Source of the DNA: Chelatococcus albus
GTDB taxonomy: Bacteria; Pseudomonadota; Alphaproteobacteria; Rhizobiales; Beijerinckiaceae
Assembly (NCBI RefSeq): GCF_030067675.1
Contig: NZ_JASJEV010000009.1
Coordinates: 1 to 64,000 of the forward strand
Direction: 5' to 3'
Length of the DNA: 64,000 nucleotides
Position 1 is the first letter of the stretch. Every line of letters starts with the position of its first letter. The notes beneath the pieces are model-generated. The model was given only the letters and a program-made list of their open reading frames with translations. It was not told the origin of the DNA and did no database searches. The translations under genes and the position numbers were made by a program. Positions 26,698 through 35,661 of this stretch are shown piece after piece.

Positions 26698-26729
26698 GCA
26701 CTTCCCGATTCAATTGAATCGGGAAGTGC
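26698..26729. repeat. 32-bp perfect palindrome with two GANTC sites
   Basis: Every base from 26698 to 26729 pairs with its mirror, centred on AATT (26712-26715). The left arm reads GCACTTCCCGATTCAA and the right arm is its exact complement. Two CcrM-type GANTC sites lie symmetrically at 26707-26711 and 26716-26720. It follows the AGAGCAT element by 17 bp. It could form a cruciform or a strong RNA hairpin downstream of the YfhO-like gene. Confidence 0.8.
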
Positions 26730-26898
26730 TCGAGAGACCCTTTTTGAACGGTGCCCTGTTTCCCTGCGCCGAGAACATTGAGTAGACAGGATGGGGGCGA
26801 AACGAGGCGAAGCTGAAGCGGCCGGCGTGCAACTGCTCGTCGCCCGTGGATCGGGAGCATCAGCGGCCGCGCCTGCCCATGGTTGAGAACGACGAACG

Positions 26899-27789
26899 AT
26901 GAAGCTCGCTCTGCGCCGCGTCGCCGCGGTCACGGTTGCCCTCTTCACGGCGGCGTCTGCGGCTGACGCCCAGACGCCCGCGAAACCGGCGGCGCCCCTT
27001 CCCTCGCTGCCGGCGACGGGGGGCAGTGGCGCGGCTGCGCAGGAGGCGGCCCTTTCATTGGGCGCCGTCTTCGCGGGCGAGGGCAAGTTCATCCGGTCCG
27101 GCCTCGTCTGGCGCGTCTATGCCGACCGCGGCGACAACGCCGCCCCGACCCTCGTCGCGCGGTCGAACGAGCCTCTGCCTGTCTTCTCCCTGCCCACCGG
27201 CAATTACATCGTGCACGTCGCCTACGGCTTCGCCAGCGCCACGAAGCGCCTTGTCCTGCGCGGCAACCTGCTCGACCGGCTGACCGTGAGCGCCGGCGGC
27301 CTCAGGGTCGGCGGCGCGATCAGTGGAACCCCCATCCCGGCGTCGAGGCTCACCTTCTCCGTGTACGTGCCGGTCGGCTCCTATTCCGAGGGGCGGCTCG
27401 TCGTCGCCAATGCCAAGGCCGGAGAGCTCCTGCGCCTGCCCGAGGGCACCTATCACGTCGTCTCGAACTACGGCGATACCAACGCAAGCCAGCGCGCCGA
27501 TCTCAAGGTCGAGGCTGGCAAGATCACCGACGCCACCCTCAACCATCGCGCCGCGACCGTGACCCTCAAGCTCGTGCGCCTGCCGGGGGGCGAGGCCTTC
27601 GCCGGCACGGCCTTCTCCGTGCTGACGCCGGGCGGCGACGTGATCCGCGAGGCCATCGGCGCCTTTCCCTCCCTGGTCCTGGCCGAGGGCGACTATGTCG
27701 TGATCGCCCGCCACGAGGGGCAGGTCTACACGCGCGAGTTCAAGGTCGAGAGCGGCAACGACCGCGACATCGAGGTCGTGGCCCGCTGA
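26899..27789 (+). CDS. secreted protein with threefold repeat, unknown function
   Basis: 296-aa exported protein with a clear signal peptide (residues 1-24, cleavage near ADA-QT) and a proline/alanine-rich linker. Three internal repeats share the pattern L-P-x-G-x-Y-x-V-x: SLPTGNYIVHVAYG (97-110), RLPEGTYHVVSNYG (179-192) and LAEGDYVVIARHEG (261-274), each followed by a K/R-x-F/L-x-V-x-x-G strand. This suggests tandem beta-sandwich modules of the carboxypeptidase-regulatory or SpaA-like kind in the periplasm or envelope. It has its own promoter region after the repeats and converges with thrS. No function can be assigned. Confidence 0.8.
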   Translation: MKLALRRVAAVTVALFTAASAADAQTPAKPAAPLPSLPATGGSGAAAQEAALSLGAVFAGEGKFIRSGLVWRVYADRGDNAAPTLVARSNEPLPVFSLPTGNYIVHVAYGFASATKRLVLRGNLLDRLTVSAGGLRVGGAISGTPIPASRLTFSVYVPVGSYSEGRLVVANAKAGELLRLPEGTYHVVSNYGDTNASQRADLKVEAGKITDATLNHRAATVTLKLVRLPGGEAFAGTAFSVLTPGGDVIREAIGAFPSLVLAEGDYVVIARHEGQVYTREFKVESGNDRDIEVVAR

Positions 27790-27824
27790 GTGGCACGGCC
27801 GCACCGTCGGCGCACAAGGACAAA

Positions 27825-27844
27825 CGCGGGGCCGGAGCCCCGCG
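27825..27844. terminator. hairpin between convergent genes
   Basis: CGCGGGGC, loop CGGA, GCCCCGCG: a perfect 8-bp stem in the 82-bp gap between the repeat protein gene and thrS, which converge. There is no T-run, as is usual for such hairpins in this genome. Confidence 0.55.
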
Positions 27845-27871
27845 TGTGCGATCGTCGCGCGTCGGATTTGC

Positions 27872-29848
27872 TCAGGCCACCGCCCGCAACGCGGCGCTGC
27901 GCCGCTGATCCGGTGGCACCGCCTCCTCCGCGAAGGCGGCGAGCGCCGCCTCGAGGCCCATCGATGTCTGCTCCTGCGAGCCGAGACGGCGGATCGAAAC
28001 CGTCCGCTCGGCGGCCTCCTTTCTGCCCACGACGAGAAGCACCGGCACCTTGGCGAGCGAATGCTCGCGCACCTTGTAGGTGATCTTCTCGTTGCGCAGA
28101 TCCGCCTCGACCCGGAGGCCTGCCTTGCGCGCCGCTGCCACGACCTCGGCCGCGTAGGCGTCGCCCTCGGACGTGATGGTGGCGACGACCATCTGCAGCG
28201 GCGCAAGCCAGAGCGGGAAATGCCCGCCGAAATGCTCGATCAGGATGCCCGTGAAGCGCTCCATCGAGCCGCAGATGGCGCGGTGCACCATGACCGGGGT
28301 CTTCTTCTGGCCGTCGTGGTCGACATAGAAGGCGCCGAAGCGCTCCGGCAGGTTGAAGTCCACCTGCGTCGTACCGCACTGCCAGTCGCGCCCGATGGCG
28401 TCGCGCAGCACATATTCGAACTTCGGCCCGTAGAAGGCCCCCTCGCCCTGATTGATGTCGGTCTTGATCCGATTGCCCGAACGCGCCGCGATCTCGGCAA
28501 GCACGCGGCGCATCACGTCCTCGGCGTGGTCCCACATCTCGTCCGTGCCGACGCGCTTGGCCGGCCGGGTGGAGAGCTTGACCACGATGTCGTCGAAGCC
28601 GAAGTCGGCGTAGGTCGACAGGATCAGGTCATTGATCTTCAGGCACTCTTCGGCGAGCTGCTCCTCGGTGCAGAAGATATGCGCGTCGTCCTGGGTGAAG
28701 CCGCGCACCCGCATGAGGCCGTGCATGGCGCCCGACGGCTCGTAGCGGTGCACGACGCCGAACTCGGCGAGCCTGAGCGGCAGGTCGCGGTAGCTCTTGA
28801 GGCCGTGCTTGAAGATCTGCACGTGGCCGGGGCAGTTCATTGGCTTGAGCGCGAACCAGCGCTTGTCCTCGGCCTCGTCGCCGGCCGACTGCGCCGCGAA
28901 CATGTTCTCGCGGTACCAGTCCCAGTGCCCGGAGGTCTCCCACAGCACCTTGTCGAGGATCTGGGGCGCATTGACCTCGGCATAGTCGCCCTCGAGCCTG
29001 CGGCGCATGTAGGCGATGAGCTGCTGGAACAGCGTCCAGCCCTTGGGATGCCAGAAGACGACGCCGGGCCCTTCCTCCTGGAAGTGGAAGAGGTCCATCT
29101 CCCGGCCGAGGCGGCGATGGTCGCGCTTCTCGGCCTCCTCCAGCTGCTTGAGATAGGCGTCGAGCTGTTCCTGCGTCGCCCAGGCGGTGCCATAGATGCG
29201 GGTGAGCATCGGCTTCTTGGCGTCGCCGCGCCAATAGGCCCCCGCCACCTTCATGAGCTTGAAGGCGTTGCCGACCTTGCCGGTCGAGGTCATGTGCGGC
29301 CCGCGACACAGGTCGAGCCACTCGCCCTGGCGGTAGACCTTGAGGTCCTGCCCCTCCGGAATCGAGTCGACGAGCTCCACCTTGAAGGCCTCGCCCTTCT
29401 TCTCGAAATAGGCGCGCGCCTCCTCGCGGCTCCACACCTCCTTGGTGAAGGGCGCGTCACGGGCGATGATCTCCCGCATCTTCTTCTCGATCGCCGCGAA
29501 GTCGTCGGGCGTGAAGGGCTCATTACGAAAGAAGTCGTAGTAGAAGCCGTTCTCGATGACGGGCCCGATGGTCACCTGCGTGCCCGGAAAGAGCGTCTGC
29601 ACCGCCTCGGCGAGCACGTGGGCACAGTCGTGGCGGATGAGCTCGAGCGCGCGCGGATCGTCCCGCGTCAGGAATTCGATCCGGGCATCGTGGGCGATCG
29701 AGTCGCCGAGGTCCTGCACGGTACCGTCGATGGCCATGGCGACCGTGCGCTTGGCGAGCGACTTGGCGATGCTTTCGGCGACGTCGCGGCCCGAGATGCC
29801 GCGGGCATACTGACGCTGGGCGCCATCGGGAAAGGTGAGAGTGATCAT
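27872..29848 (-). CDS. thrS: threonyl-tRNA synthetase
   Basis: 658-aa class II aminoacyl-tRNA synthetase charging tRNA-Thr. N-terminal TGS domain (1-60; [17 protein letters not shown]), editing/SAD domain with [16 protein letters not shown] (HxxxH pattern), catalytic core with the motif 2 region [26 protein letters not shown], zinc-binding [14 protein letters not shown], and a C-terminal anticodon-binding domain ending near [13 protein letters not shown]. The start is the ATG at 29848; an in-frame TTG two codons upstream is less likely. Single gene, convergent with its downstream neighbour. Confidence 0.97.
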   Translation of the reverse strand: MITLTFPDGAQRQYARGISGRDVAESIAKSLAKRTVAMAIDGTVQDLGDSIAHDARIEFLTRDDPRALELIRHDCAHVLAEAVQTLFPGTQVTIGPVIENGFYYDFFRNEPFTPDDFAAIEKKMREIIARDAPFTKEVWSREEARAYFEKKGEAFKVELVDSIPEGQDLKVYRQGEWLDLCRGPHMTSTGKVGNAFKLMKVAGAYWRGDAKKPMLTRIYGTAWATQEQLDAYLKQLEEAEKRDHRRLGREMDLFHFQEEGPGVVFWHPKGWTLFQQLIAYMRRRLEGDYAEVNAPQILDKVLWETSGHWDWYRENMFAAQSAGDEAEDKRWFALKPMNCPGHVQIFKHGLKSYRDLPLRLAEFGVVHRYEPSGAMHGLMRVRGFTQDDAHIFCTEEQLAEECLKINDLILSTYADFGFDDIVVKLSTRPAKRVGTDEMWDHAEDVMRRVLAEIAARSGNRIKTDINQGEGAFYGPKFEYVLRDAIGRDWQCGTTQVDFNLPERFGAFYVDHDGQKKTPVMVHRAICGSMERFTGILIEHFGGHFPLWLAPLQMVVATITSEGDAYAAEVVAAARKAGLRVEADLRNEKITYKVREHSLAKVPVLLVVGRKEAAERTVSIRRLGSQEQTSMGLEAALAAFAEEAVPPDQRRSAALRAVA

Positions 29849-29921
29849 CAACAAAAATCTCCCCGCTCACTCCTGCGAACTGAGGCAGGTAAGCGTCTGG
29901 CCGAACGGACAGGTTCAGGAT

Positions 29922-30302
29922 TCAGGAGGCTCGGTCGCCGTCCGGTTCGACGGCCTCGCACTGGAAAGCCGGCGCGTTCACGCCGCGCCAGCGTCCGTAA
30001 GTCCACGGCTTATACCAGCCGCTTCCGGGCGGCAACGCCTCCGGCACGAGATCGATGCCCGCCGTGCCCCAGGGGTTGCAGCGGCAGATGCGCGCCACCC
30101 CCATCCACCCCCCGGCCCAGAAACCGTGCCGCTGCATCGCCTCGTCCGTATAGGACGAACAGGACGGCCAATGCCTGCATTGTCGGCCGACGAAGGCCGA
30201 AACCGTGAGTTGGTAGCCACGGATGAGAATATGGGCTATCCACACGGCCAGCGATTTTTGGGGCGTTCCGGCCACAATCTCACCTTCGTCGATGAGCCAC
30301 AT
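29922..30302 (-). CDS. yidD: membrane protein insertion efficiency factor YidD
   Basis: 126-aa YidD/UPF0161 protein, which helps the YidC insertase at the inner membrane. The diagnostic block CRHWPSCSSYTDEAMQRHG (about 42-60) and CRCNPWGTAGIDLVPE (about 73-88) with its conserved cysteines are present. The N-terminal amphipathic segment (residues 14-38) fits membrane association. At 126 aa it is longer than the usual 70-90 aa because of a C-terminal tail. It is not in the classical rpmH-rnpA-yidC cluster; thrS is downstream on the same strand. Confidence 0.92.
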   Translation of the reverse strand: MWLIDEGEIVAGTPQKSLAVWIAHILIRGYQLTVSAFVGRQCRHWPSCSSYTDEAMQRHGFWAGGWMGVARICRCNPWGTAGIDLVPEALPPGSGWYKPWTYGRWRGVNAPAFQCEAVEPDGDRAS

Positions 30303-30417
30303 ATGGCGCGCGTCGGCGTTCTCGGCCAGTCGCTCCTGCGGGCGGTCCGCAGCTTCGGTGATGCGTCATAGCGATGCGTTAACCATGTGGGATCAAGCTC
30401 GCACGAGGAACGAGGGA

Positions 30418-31257
30418 GTGTCCGTGGTGTCTCGCGTCGCATCTGCCGTGGCTCTTGCAGCCATCGCCCTTCTCGGATCGGGCGCGCAGGCCGCCGACCC
30501 GTTCTTCACGACGCAGCCGCTGTCTCCCCAGGCCCCGCCCACTAACGAGTGGATCGTCACGCTGCGGGCGGGTGGCAAGGTCCTGCCCCGTTTCGAGGGC
30601 TCCGACCGCTACGGCGTCTTCCCGAGCGGCGGCCTCAACATCCAGCGTGTCGGCGCTCCGTGGCGCTTCAGCGCGCCGGACGACGGCTTCGGCTTCGCGC
30701 TCCTCGACGCCGGCGGCTTCCGGATCGGCCCCGTGGCGCGCTATTCCACCGGCCGCTATCTCAGCGACGACCGCCGGCTCTACGGCCTCGACAAGATCGA
30801 CTGGTCGGTCGAGCCGGGCGTCTTCGTCGAATATTACCCGGTCGACAACCTGCGCGCGCGCATGGAGATCCGCCACGGCATCAACGGCCACGACGGATTC
30901 GTCGGCAATGCGGCGATCGACCTCATCCACCGCTTCGACCGCTTCACCCTGTCCGGCGGCCCGCGGCTGGCGCTCGGCGACAGCAACTACATGGACACGA
31001 TGTTCGGGGTCAGCGCCCGCGAGGCAGCCGTCAACGGGCGCGTGATCCCCTTCAAGGCCAACGGCGGCGTCAAGTCGCTGGGCGCCTCGGCGGCCCTCTC
31101 CTATGCCTGGTCGGAGGAGTGGACCACGACGGTCCACGGCGGCTACGACCGCCTGGTCGGCGACGCCGCGGACAGCCCGATCACCCGCGCCTTCGGCTCG
31201 CGCGACCAGTTCTCCTTCGGCCTGAGCGCCGCCTATTCCTTCAAGACGCGCTGGTGA
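30418..31257 (+). CDS. MipA/OmpV family outer-membrane protein
   Basis: About 279 aa with a signal peptide (first 23-25 residues ending ALLGSGAQA-AD) and a beta-barrel-like body: alternating polar/hydrophobic strands, many aromatic girdle residues and the terminal FSFGLSAAYSFKTRW ending in an aromatic residue, as outer-membrane proteins do. MipA/OmpV proteins act as scaffolds for murein hydrolases or as porin-like proteins. The start is a GTG at 30418 or 30424 (after GAGGAACGAGGGA); an ATG at 30385 is the alternative. The PAP2 phosphatase gene follows closely. Confidence 0.85.
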   Translation: MSVVSRVASAVALAAIALLGSGAQAADPFFTTQPLSPQAPPTNEWIVTLRAGGKVLPRFEGSDRYGVFPSGGLNIQRVGAPWRFSAPDDGFGFALLDAGGFRIGPVARYSTGRYLSDDRRLYGLDKIDWSVEPGVFVEYYPVDNLRARMEIRHGINGHDGFVGNAAIDLIHRFDRFTLSGGPRLALGDSNYMDTMFGVSAREAAVNGRVIPFKANGGVKSLGASAALSYAWSEEWTTTVHGGYDRLVGDAADSPITRAFGSRDQFSFGLSAAYSFKTRW

Positions 31258-31294
31258 GCACCGGCAGCCCCTTCCTGTCCGGACCGGTGGCGTC

Positions 31295-32011
31295 GTGACC
31301 CTGCTGCGCGCAGCCGCACTCGTTGCGCTCGTCCTCGTCGCGGCCTGGCCCGCCGGGGCGCGCGAGCCGCAGGGCGATCGGGCCGCCCATTTCGTGGCTC
31401 CGGATGAGATCGATCTCGTGCGCCTCCTGCCGCCGCCGCCGGCGGCCGGGTCGGCCGAGGCCGCGGTGGATCTCGACACCGTCCTTGCCCTGCAACGCGG
31501 GCGCACGCCCGAAAGCATCGAACGTGCCCGCAAGGATCGCAAGCAGACGATCTTCCGCTTCGCGGATCTGCTGGGCCCCTCCTTCGCGGGCAAGAATCTG
31601 CCGGCGACCAAGGCCCTGTTCGACAAGCTGGCGGAGGACGAGGAGGCGATCCTCGCCACGGTCAAGGACATCTGGCGCCGCCCGCGCCCTTTCCGCATCA
31701 GCGCGGAGGTCGAAACCTGCGTGAAACGGCCCGACAGCGGCTCGTATCCGTCGAGCCACGCCGCGCTCGGCGAACTCTATGGGCTCGTGCTGGCCGACAT
31801 GCTGCCGGAGAAGCGCGAGGCGATCATGGCACGCGCAGCCCTCTACGCTCAGAGCCGCGCCCTCTGCGGCGTGCATTTCCCGAGCGACATCGAAGCCGGC
31901 CGGCAAGCGGGTCGGGCGATCGCCGCCGTCCTGCGCACGAAACCCGCCTTCATCGATGCCTTCACGAGGGCGCGGGTCGAGACGCGCCGCGCCCTCGTCG
32001 ATTCCGACTGA
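31295..32011 (+). CDS. class A acid phosphatase (PAP2 family), secreted
   Basis: 238-aa periplasmic phosphatase. Signal peptide at 1-22 (cleavage near AGA-RE). All three PAP2 signatures are present: KDIWRRPRPF (KX6RP), YPSSHA (PSGH variant) and SRALCGVHFPSD (SRX5HX3D) with the catalytic His. The sequence resembles PhoN-like acid phosphatases that hydrolyse phosphomonoesters through a phosphohistidine. It has a GTG start at 31295, 37 bp after the MipA gene, and is probably co-transcribed with it. Confidence 0.9.
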   Translation: MTLLRAAALVALVLVAAWPAGAREPQGDRAAHFVAPDEIDLVRLLPPPPAAGSAEAAVDLDTVLALQRGRTPESIERARKDRKQTIFRFADLLGPSFAGKNLPATKALFDKLAEDEEAILATVKDIWRRPRPFRISAEVETCVKRPDSGSYPSSHAALGELYGLVLADMLPEKREAIMARAALYAQSRALCGVHFPSDIEAGRQAGRAIAAVLRTKPAFIDAFTRARVETRRALVDSD

Positions 32012-32123
32012 ATCGCACAGGCAGGGCCGGAGCCGGAGCGACGCGCCCCGCCGGCGCCTCCTCGGGACAGCCCGCCCTTCAGAAGGATGCGAACCTCTCC
32101 CCACGGCTGGACATGGGGCGATC

Positions 32124-32579
32124 CTAGCCGGTCGTGCCGGAGCGGATTTGGCGCTGCGCGTCGATCATACCGAGCGCATCGACCACGGCATCGAACGTCA
32201 GCATGGTGGAGGCGTGGCGTGCCTTGAAGTCGCGCACCGGCTCGAGCACGGCCAGATCCGCCCACTTGCCTTCGGGCGGAGGTCCATTGTCCTTGAGCAT
32301 GCGCAGCATCGTCTGCCGCACGTCGCGCAATTCGGCCGCCGTGGAGCCGATGACATGGCGCGCCATGATCGACGACGAAGCCTGGCCGAGGGCGCAGGCA
32401 CGGACCTCATGGGCGAAATCGGTCACGACATCCCCGTTCATGGCGATGTCGATGGTCACGGTGGAGCCGCAGAGCTTGGAATGGGCGGTCGCGCTGGCAT
32501 CCGGCGCGCTGAGGCGGCCGAGACGCGGAATATTGGCGGCCAATTCCAGGATTTTACGATTGTAGATGTCGTTCAGCAT
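32124..32579 (-). CDS. SufU/NifU-like iron-sulfur cluster assembly scaffold
   Basis: 151-aa protein of the NifU N-terminal/SufU fold. Cysteines are present in SKLCGSTVT (about 34-42) and VRACALGQASSSIMAR (about 59-74), with an Asp in between at the usual position. The third ligand, Cys in classical SufU, is replaced in VRDFKARHASTMLTF. This two-Cys version is common in alphaproteobacteria and may not be a true scaffold. The start is the ATG at 32579. It is divergent from folE. No sufBCDS genes are in the window. Confidence 0.85.
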   Translation of the reverse strand: MLNDIYNRKILELAANIPRLGRLSAPDASATAHSKLCGSTVTIDIAMNGDVVTDFAHEVRACALGQASSSIMARHVIGSTAAELRDVRQTMLRMLKDNGPPPEGKWADLAVLEPVRDFKARHASTMLTFDAVVDALGMIDAQRQIRSGTTG

Positions 32580-32610
32580 CGGTGCACACGCGACCATGCG
32601 GCGAGCTGCA

Positions 32611-32638
32611 TTGCGGCGGTCACCGCTTCACCTATATA
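32611..32638 (+). promoter_or_regulatory. candidate sigma-70-type promoter for folE
   Basis: TTGCGG (32611-32616), 16-bp spacer, TATATA (32633-32638) inside the palindrome CCTATATAGG. It is about 200 bp upstream of the folE start in the region divergent to the SufU-like gene. Sequence resemblance only. Confidence 0.35.
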
Positions 32639-32838
32639 GGCATGTTGGGCGCAACGCGGGAAGGCCCGCGATCATCGCCCGTGAGCCCGTTGTTCGGCCT
32701 GACCTGCGCGACAGGGCGTACCGCGGACCGTGCGGCCTGGCGCCGCGGATGGGAGTTTCTTTTTGCCCCGTCGTAGTCCAGGACGCGTAGATGCGAGAGA
32801 ATCCTTCGAGCCGTCAGGCTCCAAGCGGGAGGCACCAC

Positions 32839-33477
32839 ATGGAAGCCGTGGTTAAGTCCTTGTCCGCGCGCGTGGCCGAGGCCGACGCCGACAAGCCCCT
32901 TCTGACCCGTCCGAGCCGTGAGGAAGCGGAGGCGGCGGTGCGCACGCTCATCCTGTGGGCCGGCGACGATCCCAACCGGGAGGGCTTGCGCGAAACCCCC
33001 AAGCGCGTGGTGAAGGCCTACGAGGAGCTCTACCGCGGCTATCGCCACGATCCGCACTATGTGCTCGACCGCGTCTTCGAGGAGGTCGAGGGCTACGACG
33101 ACATCGTGCTCCTGCGCGACATCCCCTTCTTCTCGCACTGCGAACACCACATGGTGCCCTTCGTCGGCATGGCGCATATCGCCTACTACCCGACCAAGGG
33201 CGTCGTCGGGCTGTCGAAACTCGCGCGCGTCGTCGACGTCTTCGCCCGGCGCCTGCAGACGCAGGAGGCCTTGAGCGCCCAGATCCTGGCCACCATCGAA
33301 GAGGCGCTGCAGCCGCGTGGCGTCGCCGTGATGCTCGAGGCCGAGCACATGTGCATGTCGATGCGCGGCGTGCAGAAGCAGGGCGTCTCCACGGTGACGA
33401 CCCAGTTCAGCGGCGTGTTCAAGTCGGACCCGGCCGAGCAGGTGCGCTTCATGACCCTGCTGCGCGGCGCGCGCTGA
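32839..33477 (+). CDS. folE: GTP cyclohydrolase I
   Basis: 212-aa type I GTP cyclohydrolase, converting GTP to dihydroneopterin triphosphate for folate and pterin cofactors. Zinc ligands are in [12 protein letters not shown] (about 95-106) and [14 protein letters not shown] (about 167-180); the [21 protein letters not shown] block (about 47-67) is canonical. The ATG at 32839 follows GCGGGAGGC at good spacing; an ATG at 32791 would add 16 residues. HisI follows by 76 bp. FolP, another folate enzyme, is at the right edge but not linked. Confidence 0.96.
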   Translation: MEAVVKSLSARVAEADADKPLLTRPSREEAEAAVRTLILWAGDDPNREGLRETPKRVVKAYEELYRGYRHDPHYVLDRVFEEVEGYDDIVLLRDIPFFSHCEHHMVPFVGMAHIAYYPTKGVVGLSKLARVVDVFARRLQTQEALSAQILATIEEALQPRGVAVMLEAEHMCMSMRGVQKQGVSTVTTQFSGVFKSDPAEQVRFMTLLRGAR

Positions 33478-33553
33478 GCGTCCCATGCGGCCGGGTGCCC
33501 GCGAGAGACCGCGATCACCGCCGGCCCCTTGGACAACCGCCCTTGGACGACCC

Positions 33554-33979
33554 ATGTGTGACAAATGCGAAGCCTTCGCCCCCCGCGGCGCGAAGCACGA
33601 GGTGGAGGAAGGCCGGCGGCTGATGCCCGCCTTCGACGCCGCAGGGCTCGTCACCTGCGTGACGACCGACGCCGACACCGGCGAGCTTCTGATGGTCGCG
33701 CACATGAATGCCGAGGCGCTGGCGAGGACCATCGAGACCGGCGAGGCCTGGTACTGGTCGCGCTCGCGCCAGACGCTGTGGCACAAGGGTGACACGTCGG
33801 GGCAGCTGCAGAGCGTGGTCGAGATGCGGGTCGACTGCGATCAAGATGCTGTGTGGCTCAAGGTGCGCGTCGGCGGCGACGGCGGCTGCTGCCATACGGG
33901 CCGCCGGTCCTGTTTCTACAGGGTCGTGCCGACCGGACGGGCGCCGGCCGCGGATCTCGCCCTAACGCTCTCGGAGTAA
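33554..33979 (+). CDS. hisI: phosphoribosyl-AMP cyclohydrolase
   Basis: 141-aa enzyme of histidine biosynthesis that opens the adenine ring of PR-AMP. Metal-binding motifs are visible: [19 protein letters not shown] (about 68-86), [12 protein letters not shown] (DxDxD region, about 94-105) and [14 protein letters not shown] (about 113-126) with the zinc cysteines. It is the stand-alone HisI form, without the HisE domain. It is in the same direction as folE, 76 bp downstream, an arrangement I recall from other Hyphomicrobiales. The ATG at 33554 gives the standard N terminus. Confidence 0.96.
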   Translation: MCDKCEAFAPRGAKHEVEEGRRLMPAFDAAGLVTCVTTDADTGELLMVAHMNAEALARTIETGEAWYWSRSRQTLWHKGDTSGQLQSVVEMRVDCDQDAVWLKVRVGGDGGCCHTGRRSCFYRVVPTGRAPAADLALTLSE

Positions 33980-34075
33980 TCCGGCCGACATCCTGCCATC
34001 GCAATTCCGGCGCATTCACCCCATCGTAAGAGGATGCTGGCAATCTTGGAGGGCTGACCGGCGGAGGGACGGAAC

Positions 34076-35077
34076 ATGCTGGACGGCATCACCTTGCGGG
34101 CGATCGGCCTCGGCGGGGGCGCCGTGACGGGCGAGGAGGCGCAGCCGCCGCAGTCCGCCGCCCCACCCCGCGCGAAGATCGGCCTTGCGCTCGGCGGCGG
34201 CGCCGCGCGCGGCTGGTCGCACATCGGCGTGTTGCGCGTGCTGGAACGCGAGGGCCTCGCGCCGGACGTCATCGCCGGCACATCGATCGGCGCGGTCGTC
34301 GGAGGCTGCTTCGCCGCCGACAAGCTCGACGAGCTCGAGGAATTCGCCCGCGCTCTCAACAAGCGGCGCGTCGTCGGCCTGATGGACTTCCATCTGAACG
34401 GCTCGGGCCTGCTCGGCGGCGATCGCCTGCGGCGGCTGCTCGAGCAACATCTCGGCACGCTGCGCATCGAATCCTTGCCCACGCGCCTCGTCGGCATCGC
34501 GACGGAGCTCGGCACCGGCCACGAGATCTGGCTGACGCGGGGCCCCATGGTCGAGGCCCTGCGCGCCTCCTACGCCCTGCCCGGCATCTTCGACGCCGTG
34601 AAGTTCGGCGGCCGCTGGCTGATGGACGGCGCGCTCGTCAATCCCATTCCCGTGACGGCGGCGCGCGCGCACGGCGCCGAGATTGTCGTCTGCGTCAATC
34701 TGAACGGCGACGTCCGCGGACGCGGCACGGTCATTCCCGCACACGGCCCGGACGACGAGGAGGGCGAGGAGGCGGGCCAGTCCGGCGCGCAGGGCGGCCT
34801 CTTCGGGCGGCGGATGCTGCGCTTCGGCCGGCGCTCGGACGGAGCGCCCGGCATCGGCACGGTGATGATGGATGCCTTCAACATCACCCAGGATCGCATC
34901 GCCCGGTCGCGGCTCGCCGGCGACCCGCCCGATGTGATGATCTCGCCCAAGCTCGGCCGCATCGGCCTCTTCGACTTCCATCGCGCGGACGAGATCATCG
35001 CGCTCGGCGAGGAAGCCGCCGAGAAGGCGCTCGGCGAGCTGCGCGAGCTCATCGCGCAGCAGACCGTGCCGGCCTGA
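34076..35077 (+). CDS. patatin-like phospholipase (RssA-type)
   Basis: 333-aa serine hydrolase with the patatin fold. Oxyanion loop GGGAARGWSHIG (40-51), nucleophile Ser70 in GTSIG, catalytic Asp184 in LMDGALVNPIP. After the core (about 35-230) comes a Gly/Asp-rich linker (FGRR..FGRRSDGAPG) and a 70-residue tail. Bacterial members are cytoplasmic or peripheral lipases, one (RssA) found beside response regulators. It converges with the CBS-domain gene; both stop codons lie in one hairpin. Confidence 0.9.
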   Translation: MLDGITLRAIGLGGGAVTGEEAQPPQSAAPPRAKIGLALGGGAARGWSHIGVLRVLEREGLAPDVIAGTSIGAVVGGCFAADKLDELEEFARALNKRRVVGLMDFHLNGSGLLGGDRLRRLLEQHLGTLRIESLPTRLVGIATELGTGHEIWLTRGPMVEALRASYALPGIFDAVKFGGRWLMDGALVNPIPVTAARAHGAEIVVCVNLNGDVRGRGTVIPAHGPDDEEGEEAGQSGAQGGLFGRRMLRFGRRSDGAPGIGTVMMDAFNITQDRIARSRLAGDPPDVMISPKLGRIGLFDFHRADEIIALGEEAAEKALGELRELIAQQTVPA

Positions 35078-35095
35078 GCCGTTTCGGCTCAGGCC
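35071..35095. terminator. bidirectional hairpin carrying both stop codons
   Basis: GGCCTGAGCCG, TTT loop, CGGCTCAGGCC: a perfect 11-bp stem. It contains the TGA of the patatin gene (35075-35077) and the reverse TGA of the CBS gene (35089-35091), and each gene ends ...Ala-stop within the stem. It can serve as terminator for both transcripts; T-runs are absent. Confidence 0.65.
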
Positions 35096-35520
35096 ATGGT
35101 GATGTACTCGCGCATGGCCCGATGTTCCGCCTCGATCTCTGCGAGGCGATGCTTCACGACGTCGCCGATCGAGACGATCCCCGCGAGCTTGCCGTCCTCG
35201 ATCACCGGCAGATGGCGGAAGCGCCCCTCGGTCATCATGCCCATGACCTCGTTGATGTCGGACGAGGGCGAGCACATCATGACCTTGCTCGTCATGTGGC
35301 GCGACACCGGATCGTCCAGCACGGACGCGCCATGCGCCGCGAGCATGCGCACGATGTCGCGCTCGGACAGGATGCCGAGCACCGTGCGATCGGCCCCGGC
35401 TACGACCACGGCGCCGATGCGCCGTTCCGCCAGAAGCCGGGCGGCCTCCGCGAGCGTCCTGTGAGGTTGGATGGTGACGACGTCGCGACCCTTCGTCGCG
35501 AGGATATGGGCGACGGTCAT
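35089..35520 (-). CDS. CBS domain protein
   Basis: 143-aa protein made of two CBS modules (about 8-62 and 72-128): RTLAEAARLLAERRIGAVVVAG...GILSERDIVRML and DINEVMGMMTEGRFRHLPVIEDGKLAGIVSIGDVVKHRL. Such tandem pairs bind adenosyl nucleotides and form dimers. ATG at 35520 chosen as the normal family start; the frame extends to 35571. Stand-alone CBS pairs of this subgroup are widespread in alphaproteobacteria; partner unknown. Confidence 0.92.
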   Translation of the reverse strand: MTVAHILATKGRDVVTIQPHRTLAEAARLLAERRIGAVVVAGADRTVLGILSERDIVRMLAAHGASVLDDPVSRHMTSKVMMCSPSSDINEVMGMMTEGRFRHLPVIEDGKLAGIVSIGDVVKHRLAEIEAEHRAMREYITMA

Positions 35521-35661
35521 CGGTTTCCCCATGAGTGCCTTTGCGACGAGCCCCTTGCGAGCTCGGACCATTCGCCGCGGAGCGGCACGCCCGCCAGCGA
35601 ACAGCTCCGGCCGATTGTGGGGAATAGCGCTCCCGCCCGCAAGCGCTCCCGCCGAATGGAC

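Noticed and set aside
28061-30208. 715-aa plus-strand open frame
   Set aside because: Antisense of thrS and yidD; no recognisable domain.
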